NCBI GenBank assembly: GCA_003210775.1
Contig: QCUI01000013.1
Span: forward strand, 1 to 37,957
Source: Synechococcus sp. AG-679-A04
GTDB lineage: Bacteria; Cyanobacteriota; Cyanobacteriia; PCC-6307; Cyanobiaceae
DNA length: 37,957 nucleotides
Reading direction: 5' to 3'
Part shown: piece after piece, positions 1-8,961 of the stretch
How positions within the stretch are numbered: position 1 is the stretch's first letter
Layout of the letters: every line of letters begins with the position of its first letter
The notes under the pieces: generated by a model
Databases searched by the model: none
What the model was told of the DNA's origin: nothing
What the model saw: only the letters and a program-made list of their open reading frames with translations
Translations under genes and position numbers: made by a program

Positions 1-1028
1 TGAGGGCCGGCAACTTCGACACGAGTGCCTTCGGATTCGGTGCTTCGACAGGCATTCCAACTCCTTTCGGTGGGACCTACTCGACAGCGTCAGGACTGGA
101 AGTGGCCTTCGAGGAGGGTGACGGCCTCAACATCGACCGCATCTTCTATCAGTTCCCTCTGGGTAGCTCTTTCACCGTTACAGCCGGCGGCAAGGTTCGT
201 CAGGACGACATGCTCGCCGTCTGGCCGAGTGCGTACCCCTCAGACACCATCCTTGATTACTTCACCTATGCAGGTGCCCCCGGTGCCTACAGCCTGAATC
301 TCGGTTCTGGTGCTGGCGTCTGGTGGAGCAATGACGGTTTCAGCATCAGTGCCAACTACGTTTCCGCAAACGGCTCTGAGGGCAATCCCCAAAAGGGAGG
401 CATCGCCACCGACGGTGCGTCCGGAACGGGCACGGTTCAACTGGCCTATGCCGATTCCAGCTGGGGCATCGCCGCGGCATACACCTACAGCTCCAAGAAC
501 TGGGGAACCGTCTATGAGTCGACGGCGACTCCTTTGGCGACCTATGTCGGCTTGCTGGGCAACAGCAACAACGTCGGCCTCAGTGCCTGGTGGCAGCCTG
601 AAGAATCGGGCTTCATTCCCTCCATTAGCACCGGCTGGGGCCTCAGCTCCACGACCGGTGCAAAGGGTGAAGGGCTATTCGGATACGACTTTGATTCCGC
701 TACCTCGCAGTCCTGGTATGTGGGTCTGCAGTGGAGTGATGTCTTCCTGAAAGGCAACAACGCCGGCATGGCTCTTGGTCAGCAGGCGTTCGTGACCGGA
801 ATTGATCTCTCCGGCAACGACGTTCTAGGAATCTCCTCTTCCAATGCTGAAGAACAACTGGCGCGCGATGGTCAGTACGCCTGGGAATTCTGGTATCAGT
901 TCCAGGTCACCGACAACATCTCCGTGACTCCAGCCCTCTTCTACCTAAGTCGCCCTTTGGGTGCTGCAACCCAGGGAGAAAGCTTCAATCAGTTCGGTGG
1001 TTTGGTGAAGACCTCCTTCCGCTTCTGA
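1..1028 (+). CDS. Carbohydrate/iron-uptake type outer-membrane porin, C-terminal part (OprB family)
   Basis: The 5' end lies outside the window; the reading frame is open from base 3, leaving about 342 residues. The visible part is a Gly/Ser/Thr- and aromatic-rich beta-barrel sequence with alternating polar and hydrophobic residues. It ends in GGLVKTSFRF, and a terminal Phe is the usual recognition signal for outer-membrane barrel insertion. This matches the barrel half of cyanobacterial porins that carry an N-terminal SLH domain followed by an OprB domain; the SLH part would lie upstream and cannot be seen. Its role would be passive uptake of small solutes across the outer membrane. A strong intrinsic terminator follows 30 bases after the stop, so the gene ends its own transcript. 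The family call is firm but the substrate is unknown. Confidence 0.85.
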   Translation, partial: RAGNFDTSAFGFGASTGIPTPFGGTYSTASGLEVAFEEGDGLNIDRIFYQFPLGSSFTVTAGGKVRQDDMLAVWPSAYPSDTILDYFTYAGAPGAYSLNLGSGAGVWWSNDGFSISANYVSANGSEGNPQKGGIATDGASGTGTVQLAYADSSWGIAAAYTYSSKNWGTVYESTATPLATYVGLLGNSNNVGLSAWWQPEESGFIPSISTGWGLSSTTGAKGEGLFGYDFDSATSQSWYVGLQWSDVFLKGNNAGMALGQQAFVTGIDLSGNDVLGISSSNAEEQLARDGQYAWEFWYQFQVTDNISVTPALFYLSRPLGAATQGESFNQFGGLVKTSFRF

Positions 1029-1057
1029 TCCGAGCTCAGCAGCTCCCAGTTTCAGCA

Positions 1058-1085
1058 AAGCCCCCTGAATTAGGGGGCTTTTTTT
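1058..1085 (+). terminator. Rho-independent terminator of the porin gene
   Basis: Bases 1059-1066 (AGCCCCCT) pair perfectly with 1072-1079 around a 5-base loop, followed by a run of seven T (1079-1085). The position 30 bases after the porin stop codon makes this a textbook terminator. Confidence 0.93.
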
Positions 1086-1237
1086 AAGGCCTGGCTTGTC
1101 AGATGTGCTGCATCATTGAGACCCATCACACATCAATCCCTCCATTGGAGGGGTGCCGCCGATTGTGATGCAGGTCCGTGGAGCTTGCTCCGATGGTTGG
1201 ATGGATTTGTTGACGCAGCACCAGTCACCCGACCCGC

Positions 1238-2206
1238 ATGCCGATCGCTCCTGACATCACAGCGTTGGTGGGTCGTACGCCTTTGGTGCGGCTCAATCGT
1301 CTTCCTCAGGCCTTCGGTTGCCAGGCCGAGATCATTGCCAAGCTCGAGAGTTTTAACCCCACAGCCTCGGTGAAAGACCGCATCGCTGGGGCGATGGTGG
1401 AAGCCGCGGAGCAGAGCGGCACAATCGTGCCTGGCAGCACTGTGTTGGTTGAACCCACCAGCGGCAACACGGGCATCGCTCTGGCGATGGTTGCTGCAGC
1501 GAGAGGTTATCGGCTCATTCTCACGATGCCCGACACGATGAGCACGGAGCGCAGATCCATGCTGCGTGCCTATGGCGCGGAATTGCAGCTCACCCCAGGG
1601 AATGAAGGAATGCAAGGCGCGATCGCTCTCGCCAGGGAGCTGGTGCAAGAGATCCCAGGTGCCTATCTGCTGCAGCAGTTCGATAACCCTGCCAATCCCT
1701 CCGTTCATGCGGTGTCCACCGCAGAGGAAATCTGGCAGGACACCGAAGGGCGACTGGATGCTCTGGTGGCCGGGGTGGGAACGGGAGGAACCATTACTGG
1801 TTGTGCCCGCGTCCTGCGAGGCCGGCAGAAGGATCTTCAAGTGATTGCAGTGGAGCCTGCTGCCAGCCCGGTGCTGTCGGGCGGAGCGGCGGGTCCGCAC
1901 CGTATTCAAGGCATCGGGGCCGGTTTTGTTCCTCCGGTGCTCGAGCAGGAACTCATCGATGAGGTCATCGCCGTGACCGACGAAGACGCGATGGAGCTGG
2001 GTCGGCGTCTCGCCAGGGAAGAAGGATTGCTCTGCGGAGTGAGCAGCGGAGCGGCCGTTGCAGCAGCGTTGAAGCTGGGACAGCGTCCAGCGATGGCCGG
2101 TCGCCGAATCGTGGTGATTCTTGCCAGCTTCGGCGAGCGTTATCTCTCCACGCCGATGTTCAGTGCTGCAGCCGTTCTGCCGGCGCGTCGGGATGGTCAG
2201 CTTTGA
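1238..2206 (+). CDS. cysK: Cysteine synthase (O-acetylserine sulfhydrylase)
   Basis: This 322-residue PLP enzyme makes cysteine from O-acetylserine and sulfide in the cytoplasm. The N-terminal [13 protein letters not shown] segment, the PLP lysine in PTASVKDR (K46), the substrate loop PTSGNTG (73-79) and the phosphate-binding [10 protein letters not shown] near residue 180 are all present and in the usual order. Length is normal for CysK/CysM. The ATG at 1238 puts the conserved N-terminus exactly at the protein start. The stop codon overlaps the TTG start of the following J-domain gene, so the two are probably translated together. Two short inverted repeats lie in the 150 bases upstream. CysK and CysM are hard to separate by eye; a related beta-replacing enzyme is the main alternative. 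Confidence 0.93.
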   Translation: MPIAPDITALVGRTPLVRLNRLPQAFGCQAEIIAKLESFNPTASVKDRIAGAMVEAAEQSGTIVPGSTVLVEPTSGNTGIALAMVAAARGYRLILTMPDTMSTERRSMLRAYGAELQLTPGNEGMQGAIALARELVQEIPGAYLLQQFDNPANPSVHAVSTAEEIWQDTEGRLDALVAGVGTGGTITGCARVLRGRQKDLQVIAVEPAASPVLSGGAAGPHRIQGIGAGFVPPVLEQELIDEVIAVTDEDAMELGRRLAREEGLLCGVSSGAAVAAALKLGQRPAMAGRRIVVILASFGERYLSTPMFSAAAVLPARRDGQL

Positions 2207-2931
2207 GCTCTGCGTTCTCCAATTGTTCGGATCACCACCAGGATCCCTATGCAGTGCTTGAGGTGACATCCAGCGCCACCCAGGCTGAGCTCAAAGCTGC
2301 CTATCGCCGCCTGGTGAAGCAGCACCATCCCGATGCAGGAGGCGATGACGAGCGAATCCTGGCGCTCAACGCCGCCTGGGAGCAAATCGGGGATCCAGAG
2401 ACCAGGCGCAGCTTTGATCGCGAGTTTGGATACTCGGAGTCAGCCCGTGAGGAAGCACGGGCCCGCGGTGCCCGCAACGCCCGAGCCAGCCAGGCGGCAC
2501 GGCGTGCATCAGGCCAGGGAGCCAGCGAAGACCAGGCGTTGTCCACTTGGCTTCAGAAGGTCTATGCCCCGATTGACCGTCTGCTCGGTCAGGTGATCAA
2601 TCCTTTCTCTGCAGAACTGAAAGCTCTTTCGGCTGATCCTTACGACGATGATCTGATGGAGGCGTTTTGCACCTATCTGGAACAGAGCCGGAGCCGCTTG
2701 GACAAGGTCAAGAACCTGTTTCAATCGCTGCCGACTCCGCCATCGGCCCGGGGCTTTGGCTTGAGCGTTTATCACTGCCTCTCTCAGGTGGAGGATGCCG
2801 TGGCGGAGCTGGAGCGTTACACGATGGGTTATGTCGATAGCTATCTCCATGACGGTCGGGAGATGCTGCGGGAGGCTCGTCAACGGCGCCAGCGTCTGCA
2901 GCAGGAACGGCGCAGGCTGGAGATCGGTTGA
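2203..2931 (+). CDS. J-domain (DnaJ-like) protein
   Basis: This 242-residue protein has an N-terminal J domain (about residues 12-75) with the HPD signature in KQHHPDAGG, which stimulates Hsp70 ATPase. There is no Gly/Phe region or zinc-finger domain, so it is not a canonical DnaJ. The remaining 165 residues are charged and helical, with an Arg/Ala-rich linker near 85-110 and a coiled-coil-like Arg/Gln-rich tail. The start must be non-ATG: no ATG precedes the J domain in this frame, and the first suitable codon is the TTG at 2203, which overlaps the cysK stop. The stop overlaps the next ATG by one base. It is probably a specialised DnaK co-chaperone; its client cannot be inferred. Confidence 0.85.
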   Translation: MSSAFSNCSDHHQDPYAVLEVTSSATQAELKAAYRRLVKQHHPDAGGDDERILALNAAWEQIGDPETRRSFDREFGYSESAREEARARGARNARASQAARRASGQGASEDQALSTWLQKVYAPIDRLLGQVINPFSAELKALSADPYDDDLMEAFCTYLEQSRSRLDKVKNLFQSLPTPPSARGFGLSVYHCLSQVEDAVAELERYTMGYVDSYLHDGREMLREARQRRQRLQQERRRLEIG

Positions 2932-5024
2932 TGGGTGCTGGGCCGTTCCGTCTCTGCCTGATCCTGATCTGGGTGGTGTCCACCGCTGCTGATCGTCTGT
3001 GGTGGGGCCTTCACGCTGGCTTGCCGTCTTGGGATCAGGCGGATTACCTCAACAGCGCGCTTGACCATGGCCGTGCTCTCGGCTTGCTTGCCGGAGGCGG
3101 TTGGCAAGGGTGGAATGCGCTCCTGGACCTCTCGCCCAAGATCCCGCCTCTGGCGTCGTTGGTGAACGGCACGGTGATGGCCGTGGCGGGCGACGCCCCT
3201 TCTCAGGCTGCATGGACGCTGAGCCTCTGGAATGCGCTGCTGCTGTTCTCCAGTGCAGGTTGGGCACTCCAGCTCCTGCGCCCGAGAGGGTCAGCCAGGG
3301 GATTCGCCTTGCTGGCTGTTTCGTCTGTGGCCTTGGCACCGATGCTGCTGGAACTCAGGACTGACTACGTACTGGAACTGCCCCTAACCGCTTTAGTCAC
3401 GTTGGCGCTTTGGCGGTTGGGAGCTTGGTGGCGTCCACGCGGTGGAGGTCACTGGTGGCAGGCTCTGCTCGCAGCTTTCGCTGTGGCGTTGTCGCTGCTG
3501 GTGAAACAGAGCGCTCTTCTGGTGTTGCTGCCTGCGCTGGGATGGTCACTTGTTGCAGCCCAGCGCATTGGGGGAGGCCGGCGACTGCAGGCGCTGGCGG
3601 GATTGATATTGGTTTTGGTCTCTGTGTTCCCCTGGCTTCGGCACAACTGGATCACGACTCTTGGTGGCACCAATCGGGCAGTGATTGAGTCCGCAGCGAT
3701 CGAGGGAGATCCTGGCGTTTTCAGCATGGAGGGCTGGTTGTGGTACCTGCGTCACTTACCTGAGCAAATTGGTCTGGTCATGCTCTGCATTGGGATTGCC
3801 GGGCTGTTGTTGCTCTTGATGCTTTTCAGGTCTGGCAACACAGCAAGCTCCAATGCGCTTGATTGCAAGGCAGCTTGGCGTTGGCTGATAGGCACCCTTT
3901 TGCTGGGTTGGGTTTTTACAAATTTCAGCCCAAACAAGGACTCTCGTTACATCGCCCCTTTGTTGCCCCCGTTGCTGTTACTGCTAAGCCGCGGCTGGTG
4001 GCAATGGGGGCTGTGGATCCGTCAACGCTGGCCCTCCCGATCAGCCTGGCTGCCTGGCTTGGCTCTCACGGCAGGAGCACTGGTCGCGGTAGCTCCGGCT
4101 TGGACAGCCCAGTCCGCACGCCTGAGACCTCGCAATCGTTTTCCGCTTCAAGCGATTGTTGAGAGGGCTGGTGGCGCTGATCCCGTCGCTGATCCAACCA
4201 CGTTGATCGTTGTTCCCAGCACCCCGGATCTCAATCAGCACAATGTGAGTTTTTACGGCCGCCGTAACGGGGGCCGCTTGGTGGGTCGCCAGCTTGGCGG
4301 CAGCACTGATCACATCCGGCCTGTTTTGGACCATGCCAACTGGGTCTTGCTTGCTGAAGGTGACCAGGGGTCGGTGCGCAGGTCTGCAAGTTCCGTGGAT
4401 CAGGCTGTGCGTGAGAGCGGGGTCTTTAAGGAGGTAGAGGTGTTCCCTCGTCCAGAGGGAGGCAGTTACTCGCTCTGGAGGCGACGGATCGATTCAGAGT
4501 CTCCAGTTGGTTTCGAACAGCGGTTCCCCCAGCTCGCGGCAGGACTGGCGAAAGGACCTGCAGGGCTCGATCCCGTCTTCAGCAGTGTGGCGATCGAACA
4601 CATGATTGACGGCCATTTCAGCTATCGAGCACCACTGCGAAGGGAGGCGCTTGAACGCCTCAAGCAGGATTCGTCCGATGATTCTGCTCGCTGGACTCTC
4701 GCCTTGCTGGCAGTCCTGTCCAACAGGCCTGCTGAGGCCTCTCACCATTTTGAGCTGCTGGAGCAGTCCCATCCTGAAAGTCCCTGGCCCAGCGCTTATC
4801 GCAGTGTGGTGTTGCTTGCAGGCTGGAATCCCTGGTCTGCTGCCTCGGTGGCTTCAGTTGCAGTCGGGCGACATGGGCGGAATCCCATTCTTGTGAGCCT
4901 TGAATCGCTTTCAGCCGTTCTTGGTGGTGCCATTTGGAGACTTCCTGAGGCTGTTCAGTCGGTGCCCTCCGCGGTCACAACAGTTGAGGAGTCGCTCAAT
5001 CCTCAGGCGAACGGCTCGAGCTGA
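2931..5024 (+). CDS. GT-C fold integral membrane glycosyltransferase (GT39/ArnT-like)
   Basis: The protein has 697 residues from the ATG at 2931, which overlaps the preceding stop as TGATG; a TTG one codon earlier is possible but less likely. About ten hydrophobic segments fill the first 390 residues. The first large loop holds an acidic motif, PSWDQADY, in the place where GT-C enzymes keep their catalytic Asp. A later KDSRYIAPLLP segment is typical of dolichyl/undecaprenyl-phosphate-sugar-dependent enzymes of this superfamily. The C-terminal 290 residues are soluble and look partly helical-repeat-like. Inferred role: transfer of a sugar from a lipid-linked donor outside the cytoplasmic membrane; the acceptor is unknown. 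Its 3' end overlaps ndhO on the other strand by 22 bases. Confidence 0.72.
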   Translation: MGAGPFRLCLILIWVVSTAADRLWWGLHAGLPSWDQADYLNSALDHGRALGLLAGGGWQGWNALLDLSPKIPPLASLVNGTVMAVAGDAPSQAAWTLSLWNALLLFSSAGWALQLLRPRGSARGFALLAVSSVALAPMLLELRTDYVLELPLTALVTLALWRLGAWWRPRGGGHWWQALLAAFAVALSLLVKQSALLVLLPALGWSLVAAQRIGGGRRLQALAGLILVLVSVFPWLRHNWITTLGGTNRAVIESAAIEGDPGVFSMEGWLWYLRHLPEQIGLVMLCIGIAGLLLLLMLFRSGNTASSNALDCKAAWRWLIGTLLLGWVFTNFSPNKDSRYIAPLLPPLLLLLSRGWWQWGLWIRQRWPSRSAWLPGLALTAGALVAVAPAWTAQSARLRPRNRFPLQAIVERAGGADPVADPTTLIVVPSTPDLNQHNVSFYGRRNGGRLVGRQLGGSTDHIRPVLDHANWVLLAEGDQGSVRRSASSVDQAVRESGVFKEVEVFPRPEGGSYSLWRRRIDSESPVGFEQRFPQLAAGLAKGPAGLDPVFSSVAIEHMIDGHFSYRAPLRREALERLKQDSSDDSARWTLALLAVLSNRPAEASHHFELLEQSHPESPWPSAYRSVVLLAGWNPWSAASVASVAVGRHGRNPILVSLESLSAVLGGAIWRLPEAVQSVPSAVTTVEESLNPQANGSS

Positions 5025-5260
5025 TCGATGCGCAACCACACATCCGGAACCGGACGCCGCCAGCGCACCTGTCCGTAGTCGCCCTTCACCACTAACAGTT
5101 CTCCCGGACCATCGAAGATGTAAGCAGGCGGATAAGGATCGCTGGCTCCGGCCTCCACGCTGCCGGCATAGGCCGCTCGGTTGACCCGCACCAGCGCACC
5201 TTTCTTCAGGGGCGCGGGGGGCTTGGCAGCTGGTGCAGGGTTTGACTCTGTCTCTGCCAT
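5003..5260 (-). CDS. ndhO: NAD(P)H-quinone oxidoreductase subunit O
   Basis: This 85-residue small soluble subunit belongs to the cyanobacterial/plastid NDH-1 complex, which supports cyclic electron flow and respiration at the thylakoid membrane. The core motifs LKKGALVRVNR, PPAYIFDGPGE, VKGDYGQVRWRRPVPDVWL and a final LDQLE-like IDQLEPF are diagnostic for the family. A GTG codon directly precedes the ATG at 5260; I chose the ATG because family members begin MAE. The short N-terminal Pro/Ala-rich extension before LKKGA is normal. It is divergent from the antiporter gene with only 43 bases between the start codons, and its end overlaps the GT-C gene by 22 bases. Confidence 0.95.
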   Translation of the reverse strand: MAETESNPAPAAKPPAPLKKGALVRVNRAAYAGSVEAGASDPYPPAYIFDGPGELLVVKGDYGQVRWRRPVPDVWLRIDQLEPFA

Positions 5261-5303
5261 CACGGGTCGTTATTCGCCGGTCAGGCTAGAACCCTTCAAG
5301 ACC

Positions 5304-6575
5304 ATGTCTGCAGTTGGTTTGGACAACGGCCTCTCGCTTTATCTGGTTGCATTCGGTGGGTTGCTGCTGGTTGCAGTCCTGCTGGATGACCTGGCGGCCA
5401 GGGTGAGGGTTCCTGGAATTCTCATGGTGCTGCTGCTCGGTCTGCTGATTGAAAATCACGTGGATATTTCCGGCAGCCGTGAAATCACATTGCTGAGTCT
5501 TGATCAGGCCAAGCAGATCACCGAAGCAGCTCTGGTGCTGGTGCTGTTTTTCGGAGGTCTCACCACCAACTGGCAGCAGGTGCGTGGTGTGATTCGTCCG
5601 GCGGCTCGTCTGGCCACCATCGGGGTGCTGATCACGGCAGCGCTGATCACTCTGGTGGTCTTCGGCTTTGGTCTGGCGCAAGGGACTGAGTCGATTGCCG
5701 TCCTTCTCCCCCGCTGTCTTTTTGTTGGGGCCATGGTCGCGAGCACCGATGCTTCGGCTGTTCTGGCTCTGTTGCGTCCGCTTCAAGGCCGTCTGCCGAA
5801 GCCGCTCACGGATCTGATCGAGTGTGAGTCGGGGTTCAACGATCCCATTGCCGTCGTTCTTGCCGGACTGGCGCTGGCACTGGCCGGTGGTGAGGGGGTG
5901 GGCGCTGGCTTGCTGGTCACGGATCTGACGCGTCAGTTCCTGCTTGGAATTCTGATCGGTTTCCTCGGCGGCAGTCTCACGGTGCAGTTGCTGGGAACAC
6001 GCATGGGGCTGAACCAGTCCTCGATGTTGCCTGTGGTCAGCCTCGCCTTGCTGATGGTGCTGAGCGGTGGCACTTCATTGCTGGGCGGCAGTCCATTGCT
6101 CGCGGCCTATGTGGCGGGGCTGGTACTTGGGAACAGTGCCGACCTTGACCAGAACGGCCTAGAGGAAGCCCATTCCAGCTACGCAAAAATGGCGGAGCTC
6201 CTGCTGTTTCTTTGCATGGGGCTGGTGGTGAATCCTCAGGATGTGGTGCACGCCGCCGGTCTGGCTTTCGTGCTGTTTCTGGTGATGCAGCTCGTGCGTT
6301 TGCTGATGGTGCAGATCCTTCTCTGGCGCACCCCCTTCAGCCATGGCGAAAGGATCTTCGTGTGCTGGGCGGGTCTGCGTGGCGCCGTACCAATCGCAAT
6401 GGCCATCAAGGCCTGGTCGACGCAGGGTGTGAGCTGGGGTGCTTCGATGCCTCCTCTTGCTCTGGCCGTGGTGCTTTTTGGCCTCTTCATCCAGGGATTT
6501 GCCCTGGTGCCCATGGCGCGCAAGATGAATCTCACCTTGCCAGTTGAAGACACTGATCCCTCCATCGCTTCCTAA
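5304..6575 (+). CDS. CPA1-family Na+/H+ antiporter
   Basis: The protein has 423 residues and 11-12 hydrophobic segments. It contains the two signatures of the CPA1/NhaP-type exchangers: ASTDASAV (T148-D149) in the unwound helix and ESGFNDPIAV, with the ion-binding N179-D180. It would exchange Na+ or K+ for protons across the cytoplasmic or thylakoid membrane. No long C-terminal cytosolic regulatory domain is present, so it is a short form. The frame is open upstream to 5181, but that part lies inside ndhO and encodes unrelated sequence; the ATG at 5304 begins just before the first hydrophobic helix and is preferred. With only 43 bases to ndhO, the two promoters must overlap. The exact cation cannot be told from sequence. 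Confidence 0.9.
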   Translation: MSAVGLDNGLSLYLVAFGGLLLVAVLLDDLAARVRVPGILMVLLLGLLIENHVDISGSREITLLSLDQAKQITEAALVLVLFFGGLTTNWQQVRGVIRPAARLATIGVLITAALITLVVFGFGLAQGTESIAVLLPRCLFVGAMVASTDASAVLALLRPLQGRLPKPLTDLIECESGFNDPIAVVLAGLALALAGGEGVGAGLLVTDLTRQFLLGILIGFLGGSLTVQLLGTRMGLNQSSMLPVVSLALLMVLSGGTSLLGGSPLLAAYVAGLVLGNSADLDQNGLEEAHSSYAKMAELLLFLCMGLVVNPQDVVHAAGLAFVLFLVMQLVRLLMVQILLWRTPFSHGERIFVCWAGLRGAVPIAMAIKAWSTQGVSWGASMPPLALAVVLFGLFIQGFALVPMARKMNLTLPVEDTDPSIAS

Positions 6576-6602
6576 CCTTGAAAACTTGATGCGGCCAATG
6601 CC

Positions 6603-7547
6603 ATGCGCCTTCTGCTGATCGGATGCACAGGCTTGGTTGGCCGGGGTCTGATTCCCGTTCTGCAGGCCGCGGGGCATCAACTCACCATCGTCAGTCGCAG
6701 TGCCTCTCCGGCTGCCTTTGCGGCTGACATTGCAGGCCGTCTTCAGTGGATTCAGGTGGATCCAGCTGAGTCGTCCAACTGGGCGCCCTCCACGCTTCTG
6801 CATGATGCGCTGGCCGCCAGTGACGGCGTTGTGAATCTCGCCGGTGAACCGATCGCAGAACAGCGCTGGACTGTTCAGCACCTTGAAATATTGGAATCCA
6901 GTCGTCTGGACACAACCCGTCATCTTGTGAGTGCCCTTGCCACGCTTGCCAAGCCTCCATCCGTGCTGGTGAATGCCTCGGCTGTTGGCTATTTCGGCAC
7001 CAGTCTTGATGAGCGCTTTGAGGAGAGCAGTCCCGTTGGTCAGGATTTTCTTGCACGTCTTTGTCAGAAATGGGAGCAGGCTGCCGCTGAAAAGCCCGTA
7101 GCAACTCGGCTCGTCGTGCTGCGAATCGGCATCGTGTTGTCATCAGAAGGAGGGGCTCTCGCCAAAATGCTGCCTGTGTTCCGTGCAGGCTTCGGTGGCC
7201 CGATCGGTTCCGGTCAGCAATGGATGAGCTGGATTGAACGTGGCGATTTATGCCGGATCATTCAGAGCTCATTGGAAACAGACTCCTGGTCTGGGGTGAT
7301 TAACGCCGTGGCTCCCGACCCTGTGACCATGGCTGTCTTTGCTCGAAGTCTGGGCCGTTGTCTCGGCAGACCAAGTCTTCTGGCGGTGCCAGGTCCCATG
7401 CTTCAGCTGCTGCTGGGTGATGGCTCCAAGGTTGTTCTTGAGGGGCAGTGCGTGAGTTCGAGTCGACTCGATGCTCTTGGCTTCAACTTTCTCTGTCCGA
7501 CCCTGCCCGTTGCACTCGACGTTGCCACCAGCTCCAGCAACCGCTGA
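6603..7547 (+). CDS. TIGR01777-family NAD(P)-dependent epimerase (YfcH/SulA-like)
   Basis: This 314-residue atypical SDR protein has a Rossmann fold at its N-terminus with the dinucleotide-binding IGCTGLVGRGL motif (residues 7-17). Further family marks are VVNLAGEPIAEQRW (about 76-89), the ASAVGYFG active-site stretch with Tyr (near 122-129), and MSWIERGDL near 214. The last 65 residues carry the DUF1731-like C-terminal cap. Substrate and physiological role are not established for the family; plastid and cyanobacterial members are widespread. It starts 27 bases after the antiporter and could share its transcript. Its coding end overlaps the opposite small membrane protein gene by 65 bases, the longest such overlap in the window. 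Confidence 0.88.
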   Translation: MRLLLIGCTGLVGRGLIPVLQAAGHQLTIVSRSASPAAFAADIAGRLQWIQVDPAESSNWAPSTLLHDALAASDGVVNLAGEPIAEQRWTVQHLEILESSRLDTTRHLVSALATLAKPPSVLVNASAVGYFGTSLDERFEESSPVGQDFLARLCQKWEQAAAEKPVATRLVVLRIGIVLSSEGGALAKMLPVFRAGFGGPIGSGQQWMSWIERGDLCRIIQSSLETDSWSGVINAVAPDPVTMAVFARSLGRCLGRPSLLAVPGPMLQLLLGDGSKVVLEGQCVSSSRLDALGFNFLCPTLPVALDVATSSSNR

Positions 7548-7758
7548 GCACGGCTGCGCCCATCAGCAGGCCAATGGCTGGGGTGAAAAGGGGTTCCCAA
7601 AGACGCATGAACAGCCGCATGGGCGCCTCCAGGCCCTGACTGCTTCCAATCACCGCAACAGCGAACCAACCAGCCCCAGCGATAACCAGGAAGACATTCA
7701 GAACAAGGATGCGATCCAGCCAGCGTTTCCAGGTGGGTTCGGGGCTCGGCTCACTCAT
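7483..7758 (-). CDS. Small two-helix membrane protein, unknown function
   Basis: I do not recognise a named family for this 91-residue protein. It has a short charged N-terminus (SEPSPEPTWKRW), a first hydrophobic helix at about residues 17-38 and a second at about 58-77. It then ends in a basic tail. The ATG at 7758 overlaps the stop of the preceding LpxB-like gene as ATGA, which supports it as a genuine, translationally coupled gene. The last 65 bases of coding sequence are antisense to the end of the epimerase gene. It is last in a four-gene minus-strand run. It probably sits in the cytoplasmic or thylakoid membrane. Confidence 0.75.
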   Translation of the reverse strand: MSEPSPEPTWKRWLDRILVLNVFLVIAGAGWFAVAVIGSSQGLEAPMRLFMRLWEPLFTPAIGLLMGAAVLSGCWSWWQRRVQRAGSDRES

Positions 7759-8960
7759 TCGGACGACTGCAGCAGCTGTGAGATCGATGCCGCCATCCTG
7801 ATGCCGCCGCCGGCCTTGCCGAGGCGGTTTAATGCTTCGTCTTGGCAGAGGCGCCGCAGCTGCTGGTCTCGATGGCTGCGCTCCAGAAGCTCGAGGGTTA
7901 ACGCAGCTGTGCGCTTAAGGGTTTCTGGTGCGCCCGCTTCGCCACCTATACAGAACACGGTTGGACCCAGCAGACGGCGCTGGGCTTCCGCAAATCCAGC
8001 GGTGAACTGAGGACCTCGACCCACCAACTGCAGGACCGGTCGGGCCAGACCCACGGCCTGTTCCGCTGCTGTTCCTGCCATGCATAGCAGCAGATCGGAA
8101 CTGTGAAGCACTGCTCCGAAGCCTCCCCGGCGGATCTGCACTCGATGAGTGTCTTGATGCAGCAGGATTGTTTGCCCGTGGTTGGGGGTCTTGAGGCTCC
8201 AGCCGATCGGCGCAACCAGTTCTGACAATGCAGCGTCGGAAAGTGAGGACACCAGTGCCAGCTCAAGCTGCAGTTCACCACTGCTCAGTAACGCAGCCGG
8301 CAGTTGCTCAACCACTCCAAGCAGAAGAACCAGGTTCTGCTCCAGTTCAGGCCGGCGGCTCCCAGGCAGTAGTCCCAATCGTCGGCGTGCCTTTGGCAAG
8401 CGTCTGTCGTCTTTAAGGATCGGATCCATGAATGGATTCCCCAGAAACGTGACTGGCTTGCGCAGCTGTGAGCTCAGATCGTCCGCACTGAGCTGATCGC
8501 GGCTGAATACGGCCTGAAAACGAGGGCTGCGGAGGCATTCAGCACATGGCCAGGGCAGCCGTAACCTCCCCTCATAGTGACTCGAGTACGCCACGAGATA
8601 GGTCGCGACAGGCCGTCTGCTGAGCCAGGCGGCCATCACTGGAATCACATCTCCAATCACGACCACTTGGTCGTAACGCCTAGCGATGCGCAGCAACCTC
8701 AGCAGGCGGCGTAGCAGATAGACCACCTGTCCTTGCAACAGCTCGGTCAGCCGACCTCGCAAGCTGGTGTAACCAAGGCCTCCTGTGCTGAATTCCTGGG
8801 TACCACCGATCAGTGAGATGCCTGCGTCTCGATAAGGCTGTCCCTTGCCCACAAGGGGAAGAGCGTCCACCTCATGGCCTTCGCACTGGAGTGCTTGTCC
8901 AAGCAGCGCACCGGAAAGATCCTCCCCATGGCCGTTGCTGAGTAGCAGCAGTCGGCCCAC
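7755..8960 (-). CDS. Lipid-A-disaccharide synthase-related protein (TIGR03492 type)
   Basis: The protein has 401 residues. The N-terminus (LLLLSNGHGEDLSG) and the later CMAGTAAEQAVGLARPV segment are typical of the GT-B fold shared by LpxB, MurG and UDP-GlcNAc epimerases. The N-terminal SNGHGED form marks the cyanobacterial/plastid LpxB-related group rather than true LpxB. A GPR-like nucleotide-binding half follows (LLPGSRRPELEQN, near 200). It may act on a nucleotide-sugar or lipid substrate; the reaction is not known. Initiation is by GTG at 8960, one base after the upstream gene's stop, and there is no better ATG nearby. Its own stop overlaps the next gene's ATG. A true LpxB is the less likely alternative. 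Confidence 0.83.
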   Translation of the reverse strand: MGRLLLLSNGHGEDLSGALLGQALQCEGHEVDALPLVGKGQPYRDAGISLIGGTQEFSTGGLGYTSLRGRLTELLQGQVVYLLRRLLRLLRIARRYDQVVVIGDVIPVMAAWLSRRPVATYLVAYSSHYEGRLRLPWPCAECLRSPRFQAVFSRDQLSADDLSSQLRKPVTFLGNPFMDPILKDDRRLPKARRRLGLLPGSRRPELEQNLVLLLGVVEQLPAALLSSGELQLELALVSSLSDAALSELVAPIGWSLKTPNHGQTILLHQDTHRVQIRRGGFGAVLHSSDLLLCMAGTAAEQAVGLARPVLQLVGRGPQFTAGFAEAQRRLLGPTVFCIGGEAGAPETLKRTAALTLELLERSHRDQQLRRLCQDEALNRLGKAGGGIRMAASISQLLQSSE

Positions 8961-8961
8961 T

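Noticed and set aside
1133-2269. 378-codon open frame antisense to cysK
   Set aside because: It mirrors an intact, well-recognised gene; its product is low-complexity with many His, Arg and Gln, typical of an antisense shadow in GC-rich DNA.
5181-5303. 41-codon N-terminal extension of the antiporter
   Set aside because: It lies inside ndhO on the other strand and encodes unrelated sequence; ATG 5304 fits the family.
6159-6923. 254-codon open frame antisense to the antiporter and epimerase genes
   Set aside because: It spans two genes on the other strand and shows no domain or plausible start.
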